Of a DNA stretch of 64,000 nt, positions 55,417 to 64,000 are shown one piece after another (within the stretch, counting starts at the first letter, position 1; every line of letters begins with the position of its first letter). A model generated the notes under the pieces. The model was not told where the DNA came from. It did no database searches and saw only the letters and a program-made list of their open reading frames with translations. The DNA is from Paraburkholderia eburnea (lineage in GTDB: Bacteria > Pseudomonadota > Gammaproteobacteria > Burkholderiales > Burkholderiaceae). Where the stretch lies: contig NZ_PQGA01000012.1 in NCBI RefSeq assembly GCF_002917095.1, positions 62,001-126,000 on the forward strand, written 5' to 3'. The position numbers and the translations under genes were made by a program.

Positions 55417-56598
55417 ATGAAACGCATCTCGCCTCGCGCCACCTCTTTCGCCATCGCCGCCACGCTAGCTCTGGCGGCAGCAGGCGCCCACGCCCAGGGA
55501 AGCGTGACGCTCTACGGTATCGTCGATGCGGGCATCGCCGTGGTTCACAACGCCCAGGACGCGAGCGGCCAGAATCAAAGCACGCTGGTCAAATTCAGCA
55601 GCGGCAATCTTTCGGGCAGCCGCTGGGGGCTGCGCGGCAGCGAAGACCTCGGCAATGGTCTCGCCGCGATTTTCCAGCTTGAAAATGGCTTTAGCGTGGG
55701 CACCGGCGTGGCGGGGCAGGGGCAGCGCGAATTCGGGCGCAAGTCGATCGTGGGTCTTGCGAGCAATACGTGGGGCACGCTCACGCTCGGGCGTCAATAT
55801 GATCCGCTCGTCGATCTCGTACAGCCGCTCACCCAGGACGGGCCGTTCGGCGGCGTGTTTGGCACGCCCGGCGACCTCGACAATTACGATAACAGCCTGC
55901 GTGTGAGCAATTCGCTCAAATACACGAGTCCGCTCATTTCGGGCCTGCAATTCGAGGCACTTTATGGGCTTGGCGGCGTCGCGGGCGCGACGGGCAGCGG
56001 CCAGACCTACAGCTTCGGCGCGGGCTACACCAACGGGCCGCTCGCACTCGCGGCGGGCTACTTCTATGCCAACGGCGGCAACACCGTCACGACCGGCGTG
56101 CGCGCGTGGACGAGCAGTTCGGACAGCCTTTTCAACACCGTCATCAATCAAGGCTTCGCGAGCGCGAATTCGATTCAGATCGTGCGCGCGGGCGGCAGTT
56201 ATGCGATTGGCGCGGTGAGCCTGGGCCTGGCGTATTCGAACACGCAGTACGGCAGCGATGGCTTCTCTACTTTTCACCAGACCGCGAAATTCAATAATGG
56301 ATCGGCGTTCGTGAATTACCAGTTCAATCCGGCGTTGCGCGCGGGCGTCGGCTATAACTACACCTCGCTCACGGGACCGGCTTCGGCGCATTACAACCAG
56401 GTGAACGTGGGTGGCGATTACGCGCTCTCAAAGCGCACGGAACTGTATGCGCTGGCGGGCTGGCAAAAGGCCAGTGGCCACACGCTCAATTCGAAGGGGC
56501 AGGCGATCGATGCGCAGGCATCGATTGGGGATTTCGGCGTGAGCTCGGGCACGGATACACAGGCGCTTGCCGTAGTCGGCATCCGTCATAAATTCTGA
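55417..56598 (+). CDS. General porin (Gram-negative, OmpC/OpcP type)
   Basis: The 393-residue outer-membrane porin has a signal peptide ending AGAHAQ, then SVTLYGIVDAGIAVVHN and SRWGLRGSEDLGNGLAAIFQLENGF, the classic Burkholderia porin opening. It ends in aromatic phenylalanine (GIRHKF), as beta-barrel proteins do. ATG 55417 has GGAGC eight bases upstream; ATG 55399 is the alternative. Confidence 0.95.
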   Translation: MKRISPRATSFAIAATLALAAAGAHAQGSVTLYGIVDAGIAVVHNAQDASGQNQSTLVKFSSGNLSGSRWGLRGSEDLGNGLAAIFQLENGFSVGTGVAGQGQREFGRKSIVGLASNTWGTLTLGRQYDPLVDLVQPLTQDGPFGGVFGTPGDLDNYDNSLRVSNSLKYTSPLISGLQFEALYGLGGVAGATGSGQTYSFGAGYTNGPLALAAGYFYANGGNTVTTGVRAWTSSSDSLFNTVINQGFASANSIQIVRAGGSYAIGAVSLGLAYSNTQYGSDGFSTFHQTAKFNNGSAFVNYQFNPALRAGVGYNYTSLTGPASAHYNQVNVGGDYALSKRTELYALAGWQKASGHTLNSKGQAIDAQASIGDFGVSSGTDTQALAVVGIRHKF

Positions 56599-56622
56599 TC
56601 CGATAAAGCCGGTCTGAAATGC

Positions 56623-56656
56623 AATAGCGCGCGAGCGTTTCGCGCGCTATTTTTTT
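56623..56656. terminator. Terminator between the porin gene and the HIT gene
   Basis: AATAGCGCGCGA / TCGCGCGCTATT stem with a five-base loop and TTTTTTT on the plus strand. Confidence 0.88.
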
Positions 56657-56662
56657 GCCGTT

Positions 56663-57079
56663 TTACAGCGCGGCGCGAATCCGTTGCGCGACGGCTTCCA
56701 GTTCCGCCTTGTCCGCCATATCGCGCGCGTGCATGCGCAGTTCTTCGCCTTTGCGGCGCGGAATCAGGTGGAAATGCACATGCGGCACGGTCTGGCCCGC
56801 TGCCGCGCCGTTGAACTGAGCGATCGTCAGGCCATCGGGCGTGAGCGCGCGGCGCAGCGCCACCGCCATTTTCTGCACCATCGCCATCGCGGCGGCCAAG
56901 GCCTCGGGCGACAGTTCATAGATTTCCTCGGCGCCTTCTTTCGGCAGCACCAGCACGTGTCCCTCGGATTGGGGCATCACGTCCATGATCGCGACGGCCG
57001 CGTCGTTTTCGCAGAGCTTGATGGAGGGAATTTCGCCGCGCAGCAGCTTGGCGAAGATGTTGTTGTCGTCGTAGGCCAT
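56663..57079 (-). CDS. HIT family nucleotide-binding protein
   Basis: The 138-residue hydrolase has the histidine triad HVHFHLIP (His at 100, 102, 104) that hydrolyses nucleoside phosphoramidates or dinucleotides. MAYDDNNIFAKLLRGEIPSIKLCEND is the typical start. ATG 57079 has GAGGA upstream; the frame to 57364 is antisense over cfa. Confidence 0.92.
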   Translation of the reverse strand: MAYDDNNIFAKLLRGEIPSIKLCENDAAVAIMDVMPQSEGHVLVLPKEGAEEIYELSPEALAAAMAMVQKMAVALRRALTPDGLTIAQFNGAAAGQTVPHVHFHLIPRRKGEELRMHARDMADKAELEAVAQRIRAAL

Positions 57080-57334
57080 GAAGTCCTCGTGGTCGTGAGA
57101 GTCGTGCCGGGAGCGCTGCCGCCGGTGCATATGCACCCTGTTCACCGGCGGCAACCTGCTTAAAAAAGGGAGCGGTTGGTGTGGCCTGCCCAGCAAGCCC
57201 TGCAACCGCAGCGCCCGATTATCGCCGAGAGCCGGGCGGGGCTGTCCGTGTTCCTGCACGTTTTTTGAAGCGGGTGCATCATAGAGGTTCTCGCAGCGCG
57301 CGCGACGAAAATTGTCTGATACGGAGCAACACGT

Positions 57335-58495
<1,161 letters not shown>

Positions 58496-58524
58496 ATGAA
58501 CGGCTGACGCATTTTTCAGGCGAT

Positions 58525-58563
58525 AAAAAAGGCTGCGAGCGCGAGAAGCGCCGCAGCCTTTTT
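58525..58563. terminator. Bidirectional terminator between cfa and crcB
   Basis: AAAAAGGCTGCG / CGCAGCCTTTTT perfect stem with T tracts on both strands. Confidence 0.9.
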
Positions 58564-58585
58564 GTCGATGCACGCAATCAGCGCA

Positions 58586-58966
58586 TCAGCGCATCACCGC
58601 GGCGACCGTTGCGATACCCAATATCGTCATCAGCACCGAAGCGCACACGTGAATCGCGATCTCCGCGGCGGCCCACCCGAAACGCCCATTCTGCAGATGC
58701 GCGACCACCTCGGCGGAAAAGGTCGAGAACGTCGACAGCCCGCCCATGCAGCCCGTAATCACGAACAGACGCCATTGTGGCGCGATGTCCGGCACGCGCG
58801 CGAACGCCGCGAGCGCGACGCCGATGACATAGCCCGCGATGATGTTCGAGGCGAGCGTGCCGAGCGGCAGCGAAGGGAGCAGGGCGTTCAGGCGCAGGCC
58901 GAGCACCCAGCGCAACAGCGAGCCGAGCGCGCCGCCGATGCCGACGGCGAGGATGGACAGATACAT
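58586..58966 (-). CDS. crcB: Fluoride ion channel CrcB (Fluc)
   Basis: The 126-residue membrane protein has four hydrophobic helices and the CrcB signatures GGALGSLLRWVLG and GCMGGLSTFSTFSAE, which form the central sodium site and fluoride pore. It exports fluoride. ATG 58966 (MYLSILAVGIG) is the family start, ahead of weak ribosome-binding sequence. No fluoride riboswitch was recognised upstream. Confidence 0.93.
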   Translation of the reverse strand: MYLSILAVGIGGALGSLLRWVLGLRLNALLPSLPLGTLASNIIAGYVIGVALAAFARVPDIAPQWRLFVITGCMGGLSTFSTFSAEVVAHLQNGRFGWAAAEIAIHVCASVLMTILGIATVAAVMR

Positions 58967-59102
58967 GGTCGGGAGTCGTTGTAGGTGCAATGAAAGCCGG
59001 GCCGACTTCATGCCATTGCGTCGTTCGCGTCATGGCACGATTGCGGCCCGAATTCGACCCCCGAGTTTAGCACCCTGTTTTGCGGGCGGCGCCGCGTGCC
59101 GT

Positions 59103-59855
59103 TCAGGCGAGACCGCCGTTGGCGCGCAGCGTCTGTCCGTCCACCCAACCGCTGTCCGGCCCGGCGAGGAACGACACCACCGAGGCGATATCTTCGGGCT
59201 GGCCGAGGCGTTCGAGCGGAGGCAGGCTCGCGAAGTGGCGGATCTGCTCCTCGGTTTTGCCTTCGAGGAAGAGGGCCGTGGCGACCGGTCCTGGCGCCAC
59301 GGCGTTGACCGTGATCGCGCGTCCGCGCAATTCCTTGGCGAACACGCGCGTGAGTGCCTCGACCGCGCCCTTGGTGGCGGAGTAGAGGCCGTAGCCGGGC
59401 AGATTGAGCGCGAGCACGGTCGTCGAGAAGTTGATCACGCGCCCGCCGTCTGCGAGCTTCGTGGCGGCTTCGCGCATCGTGTTGAGCGTGCCGCGCACGT
59501 TGATGTCGAACATTTCGTCGTAGAGCGCGTCGGTCGATTCGGCGATCGTCGCCAGCTTCATGACGCCCGCGTTGTTGACGAGCACCGACGGCTGGCCGAG
59601 TTGTTCGAGCGTGGTGTCGAACAGATGACGCACTTCGGCCGACTTCGCGATATTGGCTTTTACGGCGATGGCGCGGCCGCCAACGGCTGCGATCTGCGCC
59701 ACCAATGCTTCGGCTTCCTGTGCACTGGAGGCGTAGTTGACGGCGACGGCATGGCCGTCGCGCGCGAGGCGCAGCGCGACCGCCGCGCCGATGCCGCGCG
59801 AGGCGCCCGTGACGATAGCGACGCCGCGCGCCGAGGATTGAGTCGAGTTGTTCAT
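59103..59855 (-). CDS. Short-chain dehydrogenase/reductase
   Basis: The 250-residue SDR has the cofactor motif GASRGIGAAVAL, LVNNAGV and the catalytic YGLYSATKG. The substrate is not identifiable from sequence alone. It ends in SGWVDGQTLRANGGLA, typical of FabG-like members. It stands before the amine-catabolic group on the same strand. Confidence 0.88.
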   Translation of the reverse strand: MNNSTQSSARGVAIVTGASRGIGAAVALRLARDGHAVAVNYASSAQEAEALVAQIAAVGGRAIAVKANIAKSAEVRHLFDTTLEQLGQPSVLVNNAGVMKLATIAESTDALYDEMFDINVRGTLNTMREAATKLADGGRVINFSTTVLALNLPGYGLYSATKGAVEALTRVFAKELRGRAITVNAVAPGPVATALFLEGKTEEQIRHFASLPPLERLGQPEDIASVVSFLAGPDSGWVDGQTLRANGGLA

Positions 59856-60011
59856 GATCGGGCTCCGTTCGGTTCAATAGGTCAATGAAGCTGGAATGGG
59901 CTCGATCATGAAGGAAATCTCGCCCCCGATCATTGCCTGGGGGCGGGCTTCATCATTCCATTTCGATTAACAATCGCATCAAGTCGAACCGGGGACGAAG
60001 CCAGGCCAGCG

Positions 60012-61490
60012 TCAATAGGCGATGCAGACCGATTTCGTCTCGGTGTAGGCGTCGATGATCGCGCGACCGTGTTCGCGGCCGATGCCCGACGCCTTGAAGC
60101 CGCCAAAGGGCAGCGCCGGGTCCACCATGTTGTGCGTGTTGACCCAGACGGTGCCGGCCTCGACCGCATCGACCACGCGCAGCGCGCGATCGAGCTGGTT
60201 GGTCCACACGCTCGCGCCCAGACCGTATTCCGAGGCATTGGCGGCGGCGATGGCCTCTTCGACATCGTCATAGGGCATGGCCACGAGCACCGGCCCGAAC
60301 ACTTCCTCGCGCACCACGGTGAGCGGTTTGTTGGCGGCGTTGGCGATCACGGTCGGCTCCACGAAAAACCCCGCGCGATTGCCGTTGCCGCCGCCCGCCA
60401 CGATTTCGCCGCCTTCGTCGCGACCCTGCGCGATCATGCCCGCCACCTTGTCGCGATGGCGCGCGGAAACGAGCGGCCCCATCTGCGTGGCCGTGTCGAA
60501 GCCGGAGCCCAGCACGGTGTTGCGCGCGACCTGCGCGATGCCTTCGACAATGTCGTCGAAGCGCGCACGCGGCAGATAGAGGCGGGAGCCGGCCGTGCAG
60601 ACCTGACCGTGATTGAAGAAAATCGCACCCGCCGCGCCCTCGATCGCCCGCTGCGGATCGCAATCGTCGAGCACGATCACCGGGCTTTTGCCGCCGAGTT
60701 CGAGCGACACGCGCTTGAGATCGGCGGCGCATTGGCGCCCGATGATGCGGCCCACTTCCGTCGAGCCTGTGAACGTGACTTTATCCACGCCCGGATGGCG
60801 CACGAGTGCCGCGCCGGCCGTTTCGCCCTGGCCCGTCACGACGTTGAAGACGCCTGGCGGAAAGCCCGCTTCGTGCGCGAGTTCGGCGAGGCGGATCGCG
60901 GTGAGCGGGGTTTCCTCGGCAGGCTTGAGCACGACGGTGCAGCCGCAGGCAAGCGCAGGCGCGATCTTCCACACGGCCATCAGCAGCGGGAAATTCCACG
61001 GCACGATCGCCGCGACCACGCCGGCCGGCACGCGGCGCGTCGAGGCGTTGTAGCGCACGCCCGGCGGAAAGGCGAGCGAGAGATCGACGGTGCTGCCCTC
61101 GATCTTGGTGGCCCAACCCGCCATATAGCGCAGCCACTGCACGCTGCCGCCCACTTCGAGCATCTTCGAGAAACCGAGCAGCTTGCCCTGGTTGAGCGTT
61201 TCGAGTGCGGCGAGTTCGTCGCCGTTGCGTTCGATGAGATCGGCGAGCTTGAGCAGCAGATGCTCGCGCGCGGCGGGCGGCAGACGTCGCCACGAATCGG
61301 CCGCGAAGGCGCGGCGCGCGGTCTGCACGGCGGCGTCAACATCGGCGTTGGCGGCGTCGGGCACCTGGGCGATTTCAGCGCCCGTGGCTGGATCAAACAC
61401 GGCGAAGGTGCGATTGTCGGCGCTTGCACAGAAGCGGCCATCGACGAACATCTGCGTGCGGATCGTATGCGTGAAGTCCTGGCGGTCCAT
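60012..61490 (-). CDS. Aldehyde dehydrogenase (FeaB/phenylacetaldehyde dehydrogenase-like)
   Basis: The 492-residue NAD-dependent enzyme has Glu in LELGGKSP and the catalytic Cys in GQVCTAGSR, with PWNFPLLMAVWKIAPALACG earlier. In this position, near a copper amine oxidase, it most likely oxidises the aldehyde produced from an aromatic amine such as phenethylamine or tyramine to the acid. That role is inferred from neighbours. Confidence 0.88.
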   Translation of the reverse strand: MDRQDFTHTIRTQMFVDGRFCASADNRTFAVFDPATGAEIAQVPDAANADVDAAVQTARRAFAADSWRRLPPAAREHLLLKLADLIERNGDELAALETLNQGKLLGFSKMLEVGGSVQWLRYMAGWATKIEGSTVDLSLAFPPGVRYNASTRRVPAGVVAAIVPWNFPLLMAVWKIAPALACGCTVVLKPAEETPLTAIRLAELAHEAGFPPGVFNVVTGQGETAGAALVRHPGVDKVTFTGSTEVGRIIGRQCAADLKRVSLELGGKSPVIVLDDCDPQRAIEGAAGAIFFNHGQVCTAGSRLYLPRARFDDIVEGIAQVARNTVLGSGFDTATQMGPLVSARHRDKVAGMIAQGRDEGGEIVAGGGNGNRAGFFVEPTVIANAANKPLTVVREEVFGPVLVAMPYDDVEEAIAAANASEYGLGASVWTNQLDRALRVVDAVEAGTVWVNTHNMVDPALPFGGFKASGIGREHGRAIIDAYTETKSVCIAY

Positions 61491-61520
61491 TGCGTCTCCT
61501 GATTGGGGTAATCGGAATGA

Positions 61521-62468
61521 TTAGTGGAAGTCGATTCCGCTGGATGCGGTGGTTCGGAGGGAGGGCACGGCGTGGGTGTTCGAGTGCGCGTTCCGGCGTG
61601 CCATCTGTGTCGATGCACACACGAAATTGAGTGCGGCGGCACCTGAAAACAGCGCGTAAAAGCCCTGGCCGAAGCCCCACGAGGTCGTCGCGAATGCCGC
61701 GCCGGCGAGCATGCCGACGTGATGCGCGATGCCGGGACAAGCGCCTTGTGTGGCGTGGTTCGCGTGATCGTTGCGCAACAACGTGGGGAGCGTGAGCGCG
61801 TCGAGCAGGGCGAAGGTGGGCGCCGCGTAGAGAGACCATGGTGAGGTTGCGTCGAGCGTTAGCGCTGCGAGCAGCGCGCCGCGTAGCGAGAACAAGAGCA
61901 GCAATGCGTGATGGCGCCCGATGTGTTGAAGGCCTGCACCGAATCCGATGGCCGCGCCGAGCGATAAGAGCAGCGGTGCGAGCGAAAACGGCCCCGCACC
62001 GCAAAGCGCGAAAAGCTGGAAGCGCGCGAGCACACCGCTCGATATGCCGGCAAGCAGCGCAGCGCCGATCAGCGCGCCATTGTCAGGGCGTGCGAATCTG
62101 ATTCGAAGCTTGGGTGGAACCAACTCCGATAAGGCATCCGAATTAAATCGACGCACTGCCATCAGCATGGCGAAACCCGCAAGCGCGAGCGGCAACGCAC
62201 CCTGCGTTACGCCCGCGCGTGCCTGTGCGGCGGCAAAGCTCATCGCGCCCATTGTCAGCACGAGCGCAGCGGCGCAAGGCAGCGTCGCCCGTGAGCCGAA
62301 GCGGCGCGCGAACATCGGCGGCAGCAACGCCATCGCCAGCAGCGCGAGGGCGTTCGCGGCGAATGCCGAGGCACTCGCGCCAGCCTGCATCGCGCCCAGC
62401 ATGATGCCTGCCGCGAGCGCCGCCGCGCCGCCCGTTACCGCGCACCAGAATGCCGTCGCGCGCCCCAT
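61521..62468 (-). CDS. Membrane protein, possibly MFS-like, between amine oxidase and aldehyde dehydrogenase genes
   Basis: The 315-residue protein has about nine hydrophobic segments, Ala/Leu/Gly rich, with no motif I can assign. It is shorter than a 12-helix MFS transporter and may be a half-size or decayed permease. Location between the amine oxidase and aldehyde dehydrogenase genes suggests amine uptake, which is speculation. Confidence 0.6.
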   Translation of the reverse strand: MGRATAFWCAVTGGAAALAAGIMLGAMQAGASASAFAANALALLAMALLPPMFARRFGSRATLPCAAALVLTMGAMSFAAAQARAGVTQGALPLALAGFAMLMAVRRFNSDALSELVPPKLRIRFARPDNGALIGAALLAGISSGVLARFQLFALCGAGPFSLAPLLLSLGAAIGFGAGLQHIGRHHALLLLFSLRGALLAALTLDATSPWSLYAAPTFALLDALTLPTLLRNDHANHATQGACPGIAHHVGMLAGAAFATTSWGFGQGFYALFSGAAALNFVCASTQMARRNAHSNTHAVPSLRTTASSGIDFH

Positions 62469-62477
62469 GACGTGCCC

Positions 62478-64000
62478 TTACTTCTTGCTGCCGCAGCACG
62501 ACGGCGCGGCATCGGGCGCGCCGTCCTGCACGCTATGCGGATCGCGACCGCCCGGCAGATCCATCGCCGGATTACCGTAGAAGAAGTTATTCGGCTTGAG
62601 CATGAAGCCGGCGTACTCCACGGGCATCACCGGGAAGTCCTCCGGCTTGCACACATGCGTGTGGCCGAAGCTGTGCCACAGCACGATATCTTCGTTCTCC
62701 ACGTTGCGGTTCGCTTCGATATAACGCGGCAGGCCGTCGCCGCCTGCGTGCTGGTTCGGATAGTCGCCGCTCGCGTAGCGCTGCGTCGTGTCGTAAGGCG
62801 TGACCCATACGTGACGCGTCGCGAAACCGCCGCGCTGACGCACCTTCGAATGGGGATCGGCCAGCATCAGCGGCGAATCGTTGATGATGAGCTTGTAGCC
62901 GGGGTTCGCGCCCACACGGTTTTTCACGTTCGGATTGACGACTTTCCAGTAACGGCCCGTTTGACCATTGGCGTTGCGCGCCGCTTCCTGCTCGGTCTTG
63001 AGCACGCGCTTCGTCGTGTCGAATACGTTGCCGTAGGGATTGTCGCCGCCCATCGGACGCGGCACGAATTCGTGTTCCGTGACTGAGTTCTTTTCGCCGT
63101 CCACCATCATGTGCAGACGCGCATTGAAGAAGTGCTGATGCGTCGGGCCGCCGAGATTTTCGGTCACCATGCCGCCCCACGGATAAGCGTCGCCATCGGC
63201 GACCGCCGAGGTTTGCACGATGCCCGTGAGCTTGCATTCGAGCTGGATCGTGCCGTCCTGATAGAAATACCAGTAGAAGCCATAGTCATAGTTGCCGACG
63301 GTCGCGAAGAACGAAATCACGAGGCGGCGCGAGCGGCGCATTTCGAACACGCCGGTGCGGAATTCATAGTGCTTCCAGAGCGTGCCGTAGTCCTCTTCGT
63401 GCAGACAGACGGCGTTCTTCATCGTGAAGCTGTTGCCGAAATCATCGGCGGACGGAATGTCGAAATAGCGGATCGTGCCCAGACAGTCGCAGCCCAGTTC
63501 GAGCTGGTTCGCGAGCTTGCCCAGGCCGTACTCGCCCGCATCGAAGGCGCTTTTCCAGTAGTGATTGGTGGTCGGATCGGAGTAGGGCACGCACATCTCC
63601 GTCACGCTCGCGCGATAGATGATGGGGCGCGCGGCGCTCTTGCCGTCGTCCCAGGTGATCTGGTGCAGCACGAGCCCTTCGCGCGGCGTGAAGCCCACGC
63701 GGAATGTCCAGTTCTGCCAGGCAACCTGCCAGCCGTCGATGGTGAAGCTCGGGCCTTCGGGCTGGCTGATCGACAGCGGCTTGACCGTGTCGCGCGGCTT
63801 GCCCAGGCTCGGCGTGTCGTAGTTGTGCTTCGCTTTGGGAATCGGGATGATGCGGCCGTCGTCGACCAGGTCGATCACCTTTTGTTCGAGCAGATCGACC
63901 ACGGCCACCACGCCTTCGATTGGATGCGCGTAGCCGTTGTCGGTCGGGTTCTCGCGGTAATAGCTCACGCAGCGCACGAGGCGGCGGCCGCCTTCGCTCG
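62478..64000 (-). CDS. tynA: Copper-containing primary amine oxidase (C-terminal part)
   Basis: The frame is open at the window end, so the N-terminus is missing. The TPQ-forming Tyr is in VGNYDYGFYWYF (motif T/V-x-N-Y-D/E). Copper-ligand His residues appear in HQHFFNARLHM and in WHSFGHTHV. The enzyme oxidises primary amines to aldehydes with release of ammonia and hydrogen peroxide in the periplasm. The aldehyde dehydrogenase two genes downstream completes the pathway. Confidence 0.93.
   Translation of the reverse strand, partial: SEGGRRLVRCVSYYRENPTDNGYAHPIEGVVAVVDLLEQKVIDLVDDGRIIPIPKAKHNYDTPSLGKPRDTVKPLSISQPEGPSFTIDGWQVAWQNWTFRVGFTPREGLVLHQITWDDGKSAARPIIYRASVTEMCVPYSDPTTNHYWKSAFDAGEYGLGKLANQLELGCDCLGTIRYFDIPSADDFGNSFTMKNAVCLHEEDYGTLWKHYEFRTGVFEMRRSRRLVISFFATVGNYDYGFYWYFYQDGTIQLECKLTGIVQTSAVADGDAYPWGGMVTENLGGPTHQHFFNARLHMMVDGEKNSVTEHEFVPRPMGGDNPYGNVFDTTKRVLKTEQEAARNANGQTGRYWKVVNPNVKNRVGANPGYKLIINDSPLMLADPHSKVRQRGGFATRHVWVTPYDTTQRYASGDYPNQHAGGDGLPRYIEANRNVENEDIVLWHSFGHTHVCKPEDFPVMPVEYAGFMLKPNNFFYGNPAMDLPGGRDPHSVQDGAPDAAPSCCGSKK

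Noticed and set aside
58967..59100. Fluoride riboswitch upstream of crcB
   Set aside because: No recognisable crcB-motif aptamer pattern in the leader.

Overview
The window is high-GC DNA typical of the Burkholderiaceae, most likely Paraburkholderia, Burkholderia or Caballeronia. The inference rests on strong codon bias that produces long antisense shadow ORFs, an FtrABCD ferrous-iron system, a 48-residue DUF3563 protein, a general porin, and an imuA-imuB-dnaE2 cassette. Nearly everything is ordinary chromosomal housekeeping. The only clearly accessory stretch is about 52.8-55.4 kb, around tRNA-Ser.

Layout. 0-11.4 kb is a phosphate/polyphosphate block: the end of pstS, pstCAB, phoU, phoBR, then divergent ppk1 and ppx, and an OlsB-like acyltransferase. 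11.7-14.2 kb has sixA, a large FAD oxidoreductase and tRNA-Pro(UGG). 14.37-20.4 kb is the SOS mutasome imuA-imuB-dnaE2 behind a perfect LexA box. 20.5-22.2 kb has an RmlD-like reductase, a CopZ-like metallochaperone and a divergent CueR-type regulator around a perfect MerR-type operator. 22.5-31.5 kb holds DUF3563, a secreted small protein, rlmJ, an aldo/keto reductase, 3-hydroxybutyrate dehydrogenase with a patatin phospholipase, an aromatic aminotransferase and uvrB.

31.7-46.2 kb is rich in iron genes: ftrABCD, an HbpS/GlcG-like gene, hemP, tonB-exbB-exbD, bfd, bfr and the iron-sulfur fumarase fumA, with Fur-box-like sites before ftrA, hemP, bfd and bfr. Unrelated genes (SRPBCC, OsmC, pirin, LysR, murI) are interspersed. 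46.2-52.8 kb has a YqhA-family protein, an EamA transporter, acs and a two-gene sodium:solute symporter. 52.9-55.4 kb has a YebB/YiiX-like hydrolase, tRNA-Ser(GGA), and a broken Tlde1 (DUF2778) toxin gene overlapping an intact secreted candidate immunity gene. 55.4-64 kb has a porin, a HIT protein, a cyclopropane synthase, crcB, an SDR, and a likely aromatic-amine catabolic group (aldehyde dehydrogenase, membrane protein, copper amine oxidase running off the end).

The best candidates for something undescribed are the decayed effector with surviving immunity gene, two apparent RNA loci (about 39.9-40.1 kb and 35.9-36.15 kb), a 20-residue membrane peptide ORF between bfd and tonB, and a 12-bp tandem repeat inserted in imuB. 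No CRISPR array, intact prophage or insertion sequence was seen.
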